Assembly (NCBI RefSeq): GCF_011045195.1
Contig: NZ_CP049199.1
Location: 5,005,501-5,069,500 of the forward strand
Reading direction: 5' to 3'
Length of the DNA stretch: 64,000 nt
Source of the DNA: Caulobacter soli
Lineage (GTDB): Bacteria > Pseudomonadota > Alphaproteobacteria > Caulobacterales > Caulobacteraceae
Shown: positions 19,615-28,190 of the stretch, in pieces
Position numbering within the stretch: the first letter of the stretch is position 1
How the letters are laid out: each line of letters opens with the position of its first letter
Translations under genes and position numbers: made by a program
The notes under the pieces: model-generated
Told to the model about the DNA's origin: nothing
Seen by the model: the letters and a program-made list of their open reading frames with translations, nothing else
Database searches by the model: none

Positions 19615-21069
19615 GTGACCGAGAAATACCAACCCCACCTGCATGACAACGCCATTCCGGGTCAAGACGACGACGGAGACGGCGCGCGAGTGGCCAAGAT
19701 GCTGGCCCGGGCCGGCGTGGCCTCGCGGCGCGCGGTCGAACGTCTGATCGAGGATGGCCGGGTGGCGCTGAACGGCGAAGTGCTGACTACCCCCGCCATC
19801 AAGGTCCGCCCTGACGACATCCTGACCGTCGACGGCAAGATGATCGACGCGCCGGAATCCACCCGGGTCTTCCGCTATCACAAGCCCACCGGGCTGATGA
19901 CCACCCACAACGATCCCAAGCAGCGCCCGACGGTGTTCTCGGCCCTGCCGCGCGACCTGCCGCGCCTGATCTCGGTCGGCCGCCTGGACCTCAACTCCGA
20001 GGGCCTGCTGCTGCTGACCAATGACGGGGCCCTGTCGCGGGCGCTGGAGATGCCGAACAACGCCTGGGTGCGCCGCTATCGCGCCCGCGCCTTCGGCGAC
20101 ACCACCCAGGCCAAGCTGGACCGGCTGAAGGACGGCTGCACCGTCGAGGGCGTGCGCTACGGCCCGATCGAGGCGCGCCTGGACAAGGCCCAGGAAAAGG
20201 CCGGCGGCGGCAAGAACATCTGGATCACCCTGTCGCTCAGCGAAGGCAAGAACCGCGAAGTGCGGCGGGTGCTGGAGTCCATCGGCCTGAAGGTCAACCG
20301 CCTGATCCGCCTGTCCTACGGCCCGTTCGCCCTGGGCACGCTGCTGCCGGGCCAGGTCGAGGAGGTTGGCCCCCGGGTGATCCGCGAGCTGCTGGAAGGC
20401 ATCGTCGCCGAAGAGAACATGCCCAAGGGCGACAAGCCCCAGTTCATCGGCGTGGCCGATCCGCTGAAGGCCGTCGGCACGGCGGGCGGCGGCGACATGC
20501 AGCGGCGGGGCGTGCCTCGCACCCACAAGGCGCTTCAGACCGCGATCCTGCTCCCCGAGGAAAAGGTCGAGGAAGAAAAGTTCGTCCGCAAGCCGGGCTG
20601 GGCCAAGCCCAAGAAGAAGCCCGCGATCGCCGGCCGCGCGCCGGTCGCGCACGCCAAGAAGTCGATCGAGAGCAAGATGATCGGCCCCAAGCCGCTGTCC
20701 TATCGCGACGCCGCCGCCAAGCGGATCCGCGACAAGGAGCTGGCCGATAAGAACGCGGCCGACAAGCGCGCGGCGCAAGGCAAGGAGGCGCGGCCCGCCA
20801 AGCCGGCGGGGCCGGCGTCGTCCAAGCCGAAACTCGGCGCGCTGCGGGCCAATGGTTATAAGCCGCTGGGCGACGGTCCGGCCAAGACCGGGGGCAAGCC
20901 CGGCGGCGCGCGTCCGGGCGGCAAGCCCAGCACGGTCAAGGCGGCGGGCGCGGGCAAGCCGGGCGAGGCCGGCAAGGTCTGGTCGAAGCCGGGCATGGCC
21001 AAGTCGGACGGTCCCAAGGGCGCGCCACGTGCAGGCGGCAAGCCGAGCGGTCCGCGCGGCAAGCGGTAG
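19615..21069 (+). CDS. rluB: RluB/RsuA-family rRNA pseudouridine synthase with long basic tail
   Basis: The 484-residue protein has an N-terminal S4 RNA-binding domain (VAKMLARAGVASRRAVERLI), then the RsuA/RluB catalytic core with D125 in SVGRLDLNSEGLLLLTNDG and the closing motif EGKNREVRRVLESIGLKV. Typical RluB is 230-290 residues; here about 220 extra residues follow, rich in Lys, Ala, Gly and Pro, as in many alphaproteobacteria. The tail is probably disordered and RNA-binding. The start is GTG at 19615 with AAGGA eight bases upstream. It should modify 23S rRNA (U2605 region in E. coli). Confidence 0.88.
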   Translation: MTEKYQPHLHDNAIPGQDDDGDGARVAKMLARAGVASRRAVERLIEDGRVALNGEVLTTPAIKVRPDDILTVDGKMIDAPESTRVFRYHKPTGLMTTHNDPKQRPTVFSALPRDLPRLISVGRLDLNSEGLLLLTNDGALSRALEMPNNAWVRRYRARAFGDTTQAKLDRLKDGCTVEGVRYGPIEARLDKAQEKAGGGKNIWITLSLSEGKNREVRRVLESIGLKVNRLIRLSYGPFALGTLLPGQVEEVGPRVIRELLEGIVAEENMPKGDKPQFIGVADPLKAVGTAGGGDMQRRGVPRTHKALQTAILLPEEKVEEEKFVRKPGWAKPKKKPAIAGRAPVAHAKKSIESKMIGPKPLSYRDAAAKRIRDKELADKNAADKRAAQGKEARPAKPAGPASSKPKLGALRANGYKPLGDGPAKTGGKPGGARPGGKPSTVKAAGAGKPGEAGKVWSKPGMAKSDGPKGAPRAGGKPSGPRGKR

Positions 21070-21073
21070 CGGG

Positions 21074-21730
21074 TCAGCCCCTCAGACCCCGCGCCAGGTT
21101 TCCCGTCCGTTTGACCACGGTGATCAGGCTTCCCACAACGATCACCAGCAGGCCGCAGAACAGCGTCAGGCCGTGGCCGCGCCACAGCGGTTCGAACATG
21201 GCGATCAGGCAGAACGCCGTCAGCGTCGCCATGCGCTGCTGCTTGGCCATCGGACCGGAGAAGTCGGCGGGCTGGCCCAGGCCCCGGCCCAGTTCGCGGA
21301 CATAGGCGGTGAGCACCGCCAGCACCGCCGCGATCCAGCCCAGCGCGCCGCCGCCGACAATCCCCGCCGACTGCGCGCTGTAGCCGGCCCCGGCCAACAG
21401 CAGCACGTCGGCGATCCGGTCGGGCAGCTCGTTCCAGATCGGCCCGGCGGGACTGGCCCGTCCATGCTCGACCGCCACCATCCCGTCCAGCAGGTTGCAC
21501 AACAGCCGCGCCTGGATGCTCGCCGCCGCCAGCAACAGCAGCAGCGCCCGCAAGACCCAGCCGTCCAGCGCCCCGGCCGCCATGATCAGCGCCGCGCCCA
21601 GAGCGGCGAAGGCGACGCTGGTCGCCGAGATCGCGTCCGGGCTGACCTTGGCGGCGGCCAGGCGCCCGGCCAGCCGGCGGGCGAAGGCGGCGTCGCGCAC
21701 CTTCAACGGGCGACGGTTGTCCTGAGTCAT
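21074..21730 (-). CDS. CDP-alcohol phosphatidyltransferase-family protein with altered motif
   Basis: This 218-residue protein has several membrane helices and the CDP-alcohol phosphotransferase region NLLDGMVAVEHG, then GPIWNELPDRIAD. The family consensus is D-x2-DG-x2-AR-x8-G-x3-D-x3-D. Here the first and third Asp positions are Asn and the Arg is Val, while the second and fourth Asp are kept. Metal binding may therefore differ, or the enzyme may use another substrate. It is divergent from cdsA-plsC (79 bp), suggesting a joint phospholipid or lipid-sugar role. Confidence 0.75.
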   Translation of the reverse strand: MTQDNRRPLKVRDAAFARRLAGRLAAAKVSPDAISATSVAFAALGAALIMAAGALDGWVLRALLLLLAAASIQARLLCNLLDGMVAVEHGRASPAGPIWNELPDRIADVLLLAGAGYSAQSAGIVGGGALGWIAAVLAVLTAYVRELGRGLGQPADFSGPMAKQQRMATLTAFCLIAMFEPLWRGHGLTLFCGLLVIVVGSLITVVKRTGNLARGLRG

Positions 21731-21809
21731 GCGACGCTCTCCTTCGTGACGAGAACTAGGCTATAGCTAAACGGGTTCACCGCCAGGCGGCGCGTTGGCA
21801 GGAGCCGCA

Positions 21810-22784
21810 TTGGACATCGTCGCGACCGTTCGAGCCTTCTTCGCCGCCCAGCCGCCCGTGCTGCTGATCGGCCTGGCCGGCGTGGTGGCCCTGCTCAGCG
21901 TCGCCGGGGCGATCGCCACGGCGCTGACCGCGCTGAGGCCTGGCCAGGACTATCGCGAGCTGCGCCAGCGCATCGCCAGCTGGTGGGTGATGGTCGCCCT
22001 GCTGGCCGGGGCCCTGCTGCTGGGCTGGCAGGCCACCGTCGTGGTCTTCGCCCTGATCTCGTTCATGGCCCTGCGCGAGTTCCTGTCCCTGGCCCCGATC
22101 CGCAAGGAGGATCGCCCCGCGATCCTGGCGGCCTATCTGGCCCTGACGGCCGCCTACGGCTTCATCGCCGCCGACCGCTACATGTTCTACCTGGTGTTCA
22201 TCCCGGTCTGGACGTTCCTGGGCCTGCCGTTCCTGATGGCCATGCTGGGCCAGACGCGCGGCTTCCTGACCACCGCCGCCACCTTCCACTGGGGCCTGGT
22301 GACCTGCGTCTACAACCTGGGCTTCGCGGCGTTTCTGATGCGGACGCCGAACACCGACACACTGCCGGCCGGCGCGGCGGGCCTGGTGTTCTTCCTGCTG
22401 CTGGTCACCGAGTTCAACGACGTGGCCCAGTACGTGTTCGGCAAGCTGCTGGGCCGTCACAAGATCGCGCCCACGGTCAGCCCCAACAAGACCTGGGAGG
22501 GTTTCCTGGGCGGCTGGCTGGCGACGGGCCTGCTGATCTGGTTCGCCGGACCGGTGTTCACGCCGCTGGCCGGCCATGGCCTGCTGGTCGTCGCGATGGC
22601 CCTGCCCGTGGCGGGCTTCGCCGGCGACGTCACCATGAGCGCGGTCAAGCGCGACATTGGGGTCAAGGACACCTCGCACGCCATTCCCGGCCACGGCGGC
22701 GTGCTGGATCGCGCCGACAGCCTGACCTTCACCGCACCGCTCTACTTCCACCTGCTGGCGCTGTTTGCTCTGGATAAGTTCTGA
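21810..22784 (+). CDS. cdsA: Phosphatidate cytidylyltransferase
   Basis: The 324-residue integral membrane enzyme makes CDP-diacylglycerol from phosphatidate and CTP. The signature is near the C-terminus: MSAVKRDIGVKD and AIPGHGGVLDRADS. About eight hydrophobic segments precede it. The start is inferred to be TTG at 21810 because AGGAG lies five bases before it and no ATG is available; a TTG at 21795 is also in frame. plsC starts 2 bp after its stop, so the two form an operon that links phosphatidate supply with its activation. Confidence 0.88.
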   Translation: MDIVATVRAFFAAQPPVLLIGLAGVVALLSVAGAIATALTALRPGQDYRELRQRIASWWVMVALLAGALLLGWQATVVVFALISFMALREFLSLAPIRKEDRPAILAAYLALTAAYGFIAADRYMFYLVFIPVWTFLGLPFLMAMLGQTRGFLTTAATFHWGLVTCVYNLGFAAFLMRTPNTDTLPAGAAGLVFFLLLVTEFNDVAQYVFGKLLGRHKIAPTVSPNKTWEGFLGGWLATGLLIWFAGPVFTPLAGHGLLVVAMALPVAGFAGDVTMSAVKRDIGVKDTSHAIPGHGGVLDRADSLTFTAPLYFHLLALFALDKF

Positions 22785-22786
22785 CC

Positions 22787-23425
22787 ATGGGCTGGCTGCG
22801 GTTCCTGTTGCTGGTGCTGGTCGCCCGCCCCCTGGCGCTGTTCCTGACCGGGGCCGACGTGACGGGCCGCGAGCGCCTGCCGCTGAAGGGGCCGGCCATC
22901 GTCGCGGCCAACCATTCCAGCCATGTCGACACCCTGCTGCTGCTGGCCATCTTCCCCTCCCGCGCCGTGTCCCGCGTGCGACCGGTGGCGGCGGCCGACT
23001 ACTTCCTGCGCGATCCGGTGATCGGCTGGTTCTCGCGCCATGTGATCGGCATCGTGCCGGTGGCCCGGCTGAAGGCCAGCTCAGGAGAAGACGTCCTGGC
23101 CCCGGCCCGCGCGGCCCTAGCGGCCGGCGACATCGTCGTGGTCTTTCCCGAGGGCACGCGCGGCGACGGCGACGAGTTGGGCCAGTTGAAGGGCGGCGTG
23201 GCGCGTCTGGCCGAAGCCTTTCCCGAGGCGCCGGTGACGCCGGTGTGGATCCAGGGCGCCGGCCGCGTCCTGCCCAAGGGCGAGGCGATCCCCGCACCCC
23301 TGAACTGCGCGGTGCTGGTGGGCGAGCCGCTGATCTGGACCGGCGACCGACCCACCTTCATGGCGCGGCTACGTGAAAGCTTGTTGGCCCTGAAGGACGA
23401 GGCGCCGCCGCTGCGCTGGTCGTAA
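22787..23425 (+). CDS. plsC: 1-acyl-sn-glycerol-3-phosphate acyltransferase-like protein
   Basis: The 212-residue acyltransferase has the Hx4D motif in AANHSSHVDTLL and the glycerol-phosphate-binding FPEGTRGDGDEL. It should acylate lysophosphatidate or a related lysophospholipid at the inner membrane. It starts 2 bp after cdsA. Convergent with the CPBP protease gene (2 bp between stops). Confidence 0.87.
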   Translation: MGWLRFLLLVLVARPLALFLTGADVTGRERLPLKGPAIVAANHSSHVDTLLLLAIFPSRAVSRVRPVAAADYFLRDPVIGWFSRHVIGIVPVARLKASSGEDVLAPARAALAAGDIVVVFPEGTRGDGDELGQLKGGVARLAEAFPEAPVTPVWIQGAGRVLPKGEAIPAPLNCAVLVGEPLIWTGDRPTFMARLRESLLALKDEAPPLRWS

Positions 23426-23427
23426 CC

Positions 23428-24357
23428 CTAAGGGATCGCCAGCCGGGTCCAGCGCCGCAGGGGCTCCCAGCGCGCGACGATCTCGGCCATGGCCACATAG
23501 CCCGCCAGCATCAGCGGCGCGATGACCAGGGTCTCGGGCGGGAAGGCGTGCGGCGCGTCGGGCTTCAGACTCATGGGCTGGATGAACAGCAGGATCAGGA
23601 TGTTGTTGGCCGCGTGGACACCGACGGCGAACTCGATGCCGCCCAGGCGCAGGGTCATCCAGGCCAGACCCACGCCCATGGCCAGGCGCACCAGGAAGGC
23701 GTCCAGATTGGGATCGAAGTGGATGGCCGAGAACAGCAGGCCGCTCAGCACCAGGACGCCGCGCGGATCGGAGAACCAGGCGCCGACGACCTTCACCAGC
23801 CAGCCCCGGAACACCAGCTCCTCGGCGGCGGCCGCGACCAGCAGCAGGGCCACGGCGATGGCCGCATAGGCCAGGCGTCCGCCCAGGTGCGGGCTGATCG
23901 CCAGGATCGGCGCGCCGGGGGCCTTGGGATCCAGCGCCGCCGAGGCCAGCAGCAACGGTCCGATCGTCACCGCGAACAGGCCCAGGCCCAGCAGCAGCAG
24001 CCGCCAGCGGAACCGGGGCGCGGCGGTGAAGTAGCTGGCCAGGCGGCGGTGATGCAGCACGGCGGCCACGCCGACGAAGGCCAGGGCCATGCCGCCGTTC
24101 ACGAAGGCCAGCATGCTGACCACGAAGGTGATCTGGGTCAGGCCGACCGGGGTCTCGCCGCGACTGATCAGGGCCATCGCCCCATCGTCGCCGCCGCCCA
24201 CCGCGAAGGCCAGAACCACCGCCACGCCGCAGATCAACGCCGCCAGCAAGGCCGCGATCACGCCGATGGGCAGGGTCAGCAGCAGCGGAACGACTCGCCG
24301 ATCGTCCGGCGTCAGATCGTCCAGGAACGGCGACCGTCGAAGCTCTGCTAGCACCAC
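23428..24357 (-). CDS. CPBP-family intramembrane glutamic endopeptidase
   Basis: The 309-residue multi-helix membrane protein contains the CPBP/Abi motifs EELVFRGWLV, FSAIHFDPN and HAANNILILL, which supply the catalytic Glu and His residues of the Rce1-like protease fold. Bacterial members process or inactivate small peptides; the substrate is unknown. The start is taken as GTG at 24357 (a second GTG follows), with GGAACG before it. The longer frame upstream is Arg/Cys-rich and overlaps the promoter of the divergent TMEM175-like gene. Confidence 0.8.
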   Translation of the reverse strand: MVLAELRRSPFLDDLTPDDRRVVPLLLTLPIGVIAALLAALICGVAVVLAFAVGGGDDGAMALISRGETPVGLTQITFVVSMLAFVNGGMALAFVGVAAVLHHRRLASYFTAAPRFRWRLLLLGLGLFAVTIGPLLLASAALDPKAPGAPILAISPHLGGRLAYAAIAVALLLVAAAAEELVFRGWLVKVVGAWFSDPRGVLVLSGLLFSAIHFDPNLDAFLVRLAMGVGLAWMTLRLGGIEFAVGVHAANNILILLFIQPMSLKPDAPHAFPPETLVIAPLMLAGYVAMAEIVARWEPLRRWTRLAIP

Positions 24358-24481
24358 TGTTTTTCGTTCCAGGCCTGGATCAATCGCTAGGCGTTCAGCG
24401 CCCGCGACGCAAGCCGCGCGACACGTCACTTGCCGCGACAGCCGGCGCGCGGCACACATCGGGGCATAAACCGGGGCGCGC

Positions 24482-25120
24482 ATGACCGACACCACCCACA
24501 AGGAAGCACAGCACCTTCACCGCCTGATCCTGTTTTCGGACGCGGTGTTCGCGATCGCCATCACCCTGCTGGCCATCGAGATCCATCCGCCCGAGCACTG
24601 GACCAGCGTCGCCGACCTGCTGAGCCAGATGCAACACAAGCTGATGGCCTACGCCGTCAGCTTCGCCGTCGTGGGCGTCAACTGGATCGCCCACCGCCGC
24701 ACCTTTTCGCGCCTGCGCCGGGCCGACGGCGTCCTGGACGTGCTGAACCTGCTGATGCTGGGCCTGCTGGCCCTGCTGCCCCTGGGGACCGAGCTTCTGT
24801 GGGAGAACGGCACGGCGGCGTCGGTGATGGTCTATGTCGGCCTGGTGACCGCCATCGGCCTGGCCCACGCCCTGGCCTGGGGCTACGCCGCCCTGTTCGC
24901 CGGACTCTCCGAACCGATGCCGGCCGCCGAGAAGGCCTATGTGCTGACCCGCGTGGCCCTGCTGCCTGGGCTGATGTGCGGCCTGACCTTTCTCAGCATC
25001 ATCACCCATACGCCCTGGGGCTGGCTGGGCATGGCCGTGGTCGTGGCCGGGCTGTCGCTGGTCAACCGCCTGATGGCGCGGCGCGTCCAGCCCGCGGCCA
25101 TCCACGCCGCCGAAGGCTGA
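24482..25120 (+). CDS. TMEM175-family (DUF1211) cation channel
   Basis: The 212-residue membrane protein starts its first helix with the family motif FSDAVFAIAITLLAIEI. The preceding Arg gives RxxxFSD, the hallmark of bacterial TMEM175 potassium-permeable channels. The remaining hydrophobic helices agree with the six-helix single-repeat bacterial form, which tetramerises. rsmD follows after 4 bp, so the two may be co-transcribed. The biological role in bacteria is not settled. Confidence 0.87.
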   Translation: MTDTTHKEAQHLHRLILFSDAVFAIAITLLAIEIHPPEHWTSVADLLSQMQHKLMAYAVSFAVVGVNWIAHRRTFSRLRRADGVLDVLNLLMLGLLALLPLGTELLWENGTAASVMVYVGLVTAIGLAHALAWGYAALFAGLSEPMPAAEKAYVLTRVALLPGLMCGLTFLSIITHTPWGWLGMAVVVAGLSLVNRLMARRVQPAAIHAAEG

Positions 25121-25124
25121 CCTC

Positions 25125-25688
25125 ATGCGCATCGTCTCGGGCCAGTATCGCGGCAAGGCCATCGTCACCCCGCCGGGCGACAAGACCCGCCCCACCTCCG
25201 ACCGCGCCCGGCAGGCGGTGTTCAACATCCTCGAGCACGCCGCCTGGGCCCCCGAACTGCACGGCGCGCGGGTGATCGACGTGTTCGCCGGATCGGGCGC
25301 CCTGGGCCTAGAGGCGATGTCGCGCGGGGCCAGCTTCTGCCTGTTCGTCGAGACCGACGACGCCGCGCGCGGCGCGATCCGCGAGAACATGGAAGCCTTC
25401 GGCCTGTTCGGCCAGGCCCGGGTGCATCGGCGCGACGCCACCGATCCCGGCGCGCGTCCCGGCAGCATCGGCGCGCCGTTCGACATCGCCTTCCTGGATC
25501 CGCCCTACGCCAAGGGCCTGGGCGAAAAGGCCCTGGACGCCCTGGCCGCCGGCGACTGGCTGACCCCCGGCGCCATCGTGATGTTCGAGCGCGGCCGCGA
25601 CGAGCCCGACCCGGCGCCGACAGGGTTCGAGCGGCTGGACGCGCGGGAATACGGGGCGGCGAAGGTATTCTTCTTCCGGCGGGTCTAG
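25125..25688 (+). CDS. rsmD: 16S rRNA (guanine(966)-N2)-methyltransferase
   Basis: The 187-residue SAM-dependent methyltransferase shows the family start MRIVSGQYRGK, TRPTSDRARQAVFNIL, the SAM-binding VIDVFAGSGALGLEAMSRGA and the catalytic DPPY in FLDPPYAKGL. It modifies G966 of 16S rRNA on the 30S subunit. It lies 4 bp behind the TMEM175-like gene and is convergent with asmA (stops 2 bp apart). Confidence 0.93.
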   Translation: MRIVSGQYRGKAIVTPPGDKTRPTSDRARQAVFNILEHAAWAPELHGARVIDVFAGSGALGLEAMSRGASFCLFVETDDAARGAIRENMEAFGLFGQARVHRRDATDPGARPGSIGAPFDIAFLDPPYAKGLGEKALDALAAGDWLTPGAIVMFERGRDEPDPAPTGFERLDAREYGAAKVFFFRRV

Positions 25689-25690
25689 GC

Positions 25691-27790
25691 CTATTTCTTC
25701 ACCTTCGCGGGCGTCGTCTGGGCCACCTTGACCGGAGCGCCGTCGCTGCGGGCCTCGGCGACCAGGCTGGCGCAGTCGGCGTCCTTGGCCTCGCCGCCGG
25801 TGACGAACGGCAGGATGGCGGCCAACGGCGACAGCAGGGTTCCCAGCGCGACGGCGACGCCGCCCTGGGCCACGGCCCCGCCGGCCTCGAGCCCGACCTT
25901 CGGGGCCATGAACGGCCCGCGAATGGTGATCGGGATGAACAGCCGCACCAGGCGCGGCTTCTTGCTGTCGCCGTCGATCTTCAGATCCAGCCGCTCGTTC
26001 CGCAGGTCGATCGTACCCTTGCCCCGCGCCAGCACCACGCCGGTGTCGGCGACGATCTGGTTGGAGGTCATGATCCCGTCCTTGACGCTGAAATCGGCCA
26101 CGGCGCAGCGGACGCTGGTCTCCTTGTTGTCCTTGCTGAGCAGCATGATCAGGCCCTTGGAGGCGTTGACGCCCAAGAGCTCGGCGAAGGCCTGGCGGAT
26201 CTCGCCCTTGGGCGACACCAAGGTCACCTGGCCATTGGCGGTCGAGGCGGCGCGGTGTACCGAATTGCCGTAGCCGGTCAGCTTGGCGCGGGCCATGACC
26301 CCGCCTTCGATCGCCGCCTTGCCGTCGGTCTTGATGGTGATGAAGTCCTCGAGCTTGGCGTTGGTCAGGCGCATGTCCAGGTCGGTGCGCGGCACCTTGG
26401 GATTGGCGTCCAGCCGCACCTTTCCGGAAAGATCGCCGCGCGAGAAGGTGAAGGCGATCGGATCCATGGTCAGCACGCCCTTGTCGAGCGTCAGGTCCAG
26501 GCGGACCTTCTTCAGGGGCAGGTTGGGCGCGTTGACCGCCAGGGCGCGGTACTTGACCTTGGCGTCCATGGCCTTGACGCGGTCGACCTGCAGGGTGGCG
26601 TCGGGCAGCAGGCGCTGGGTGGCGTCGCGCTGGCCGGCCTCCACCTTCTGGCCGGCCGAGGCGGTCTCGCCCCTTCCGGTGGCCGGGGCGGCGCCGACCA
26701 GGCTGCCCAGGTCGTCGAAGTCCAGGCGCTTGGACTGCAGGTCGGCCTCCAGATAAGGCCGTTCCTTGCCCATCAGCACGAACAGGTCGCCCGACACGTC
26801 GCTGTCGCCGATCCGGCCGTTCAGTTGCTTGAAGTCGAACCGCTCGCCCTTACGGGTCAGGTGGCCGCTGATCTTGTAGGGCGGGGTATTGGGCAGGGTC
26901 AGGCCGGTCAGGGCGTAGAGGCGGTTCAGGTCGCTGCCGGAAACGCTCAGCTGGGTCTCGAACAGGCCCAGATTGAACGGCTTGGTGATGTCGCCCTTGG
27001 CCGTGACGTGGGTCGAGCCGGCGTCGACCTTGGCGTCGAACGGATAGGGCCGGTTGGGCGAGATGTTCAGCAGCGGACCGCCGGTGACCAGGGCGGTGAA
27101 CGGCGAGCGGTTCAGCTGACCCTTGCCCTCCAACACGAACTTGCCGCGCCCGTCGGCGCTGGCGTGCTCGTTGGAGCTGACCGTGCCCAGGAAGAAGATG
27201 TCGCGCTGCTGGTCCTCGTAGCGCAGCTGGCCGTCATTGATGATGAAGTGCTGGATGGCCGGCAGCTTCAGCGGTTTCTTGGGCGCGTTGGGATCGCCGA
27301 AGGTCCAGTTGGCCTGGCCCGACTTCTCGCGCAGCAGCTTCACGTCCGGCCGGTCGACGGCCAGCAGCGGCAGGATCACGTCGCCCTTCAGCAAGGGCAG
27401 GATCTTGATCTGCACGGCGATGCGATCGACCTTCGCCATATAGTCTTTGGAGGGGGGTGTTCCGGCCGGCGCGCCCTTGGGATCGGCCTTGGACGCCCAG
27501 TCGGGCTGGGCGATCCTGACGCCATAGGCCTCGGCCTTGGGCGAGAACGACCAGGGGTGGACGCGCAGGTCGCCAGTGATCACCACCTCGCGGTCCAGCC
27601 GCGCCGAGGCGAACCGGCCCAGCGGGCCCCGGAACCAGTTCCAGTCGAACAGCACCAGGAAGATCACGATCGCGGCGGTCAGCAGGATCGCGCCGATCAT
27701 CCCCCAGCGGGCGCGCGGCGGCAGGCCGCGCAGGCGCGCGGCGAGGCTGGGCCCGCGTGTGGATGGGGGATTGGGGGCGAGCGTGGTCAG
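25691..27790 (-). CDS. AsmA-family inner-membrane-anchored periplasmic protein
   Basis: The product has one N-terminal membrane helix (MIGAILLTAAIVIFLVLFDW), then WFRGPLGRFASARLDREVVI, the classic AsmA opening, and a long repeating beta structure ending in IPITIRGPFMAPKVG. AsmA proteins belong to the bridge-like lipid-transfer group linking inner and outer membranes. The first ATG is 27700, but it has no spaced Shine-Dalgarno and would leave the helix without N-terminal positive charges. A perfect GGAGGT lies at 27797-27802, six bases before an in-frame CTG (27788-27790). That start adds 30 residues including RLRGLPPRARWG. I therefore set the start at CTG (699 residues); the fallback is 27700 (669). 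Confidence 0.85.
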   Translation of the reverse strand: MTTLAPNPPSTRGPSLAARLRGLPPRARWGMIGAILLTAAIVIFLVLFDWNWFRGPLGRFASARLDREVVITGDLRVHPWSFSPKAEAYGVRIAQPDWASKADPKGAPAGTPPSKDYMAKVDRIAVQIKILPLLKGDVILPLLAVDRPDVKLLREKSGQANWTFGDPNAPKKPLKLPAIQHFIINDGQLRYEDQQRDIFFLGTVSSNEHASADGRGKFVLEGKGQLNRSPFTALVTGGPLLNISPNRPYPFDAKVDAGSTHVTAKGDITKPFNLGLFETQLSVSGSDLNRLYALTGLTLPNTPPYKISGHLTRKGERFDFKQLNGRIGDSDVSGDLFVLMGKERPYLEADLQSKRLDFDDLGSLVGAAPATGRGETASAGQKVEAGQRDATQRLLPDATLQVDRVKAMDAKVKYRALAVNAPNLPLKKVRLDLTLDKGVLTMDPIAFTFSRGDLSGKVRLDANPKVPRTDLDMRLTNAKLEDFITIKTDGKAAIEGGVMARAKLTGYGNSVHRAASTANGQVTLVSPKGEIRQAFAELLGVNASKGLIMLLSKDNKETSVRCAVADFSVKDGIMTSNQIVADTGVVLARGKGTIDLRNERLDLKIDGDSKKPRLVRLFIPITIRGPFMAPKVGLEAGGAVAQGGVAVALGTLLSPLAAILPFVTGGEAKDADCASLVAEARSDGAPVKVAQTTPAKVKK

Positions 27791-27901
27791 GGTGGAACCT
27801 CCGGATACCCGTCCACAACGCGCGGACGGGGTCCTTATGTTCCGAAATCGATCGGCCTTGGCGGTAGGCTAGTGTCATCGACGGTCAAAGACCGTGCGTG
27901 G

Positions 27902-27988
27902 TCCTCGTCCTTCGACAAGCTCAGGAATGAGGACCATTGCAGGCGCCGGCATTCGAAAACCTCATCCTGAGCTTGTCGAAGGACGAGG
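27902..27988. repeat. Intergenic inverted repeat
   Basis: The arms are near-complementary: CCTCGTCCTTCGACAAGCTC at about 27903-27922 and its inverse GAGCTTGTCGAAGGACGAGG ending at 27988, with a spacer of roughly 45 bases. The unit resembles short dispersed palindromes common between genes in this lineage. It lies between the asmA start and the end of the 34-residue membrane protein gene. Confidence 0.75.
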
Positions 27989-28009
27989 TTTTCGGCCCCG
28001 GAACTCGGC

Positions 28010-28114
28010 CTAGTAGACCAGCCGTAGGCTGCCGACGCCGATCGCGGCCACCACGAAGGCGACGATGGCGATGATTTCATAGGTCTTGAAGAGCGGTTTG
28101 CTCGGCGTGCGCAT
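28010..28114 (-). CDS. Small membrane protein, 34 residues
   Basis: The short frame reads MRTPSKPLFKTYEII followed by AIVAFVVAAIGVGSL and RLVY, a single hydrophobic helix with a basic N-terminus. A G-rich run (GGGGGGA) lies about nine bases upstream. The longer in-frame version begins with Cys/Ser-rich sequence that looks non-coding. No family recognised. Helix position and ribosome site support expression, but the length makes this tentative. Confidence 0.5.
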   Translation of the reverse strand: MRTPSKPLFKTYEIIAIVAFVVAAIGVGSLRLVY

Positions 28115-28190
28115 AGTGGATAGTCCCCCCGTCCCGAATTGATGCGTCAAGCTCCCCCCGACGCAATCCTCGGGCCAAAAACATGAGTCT

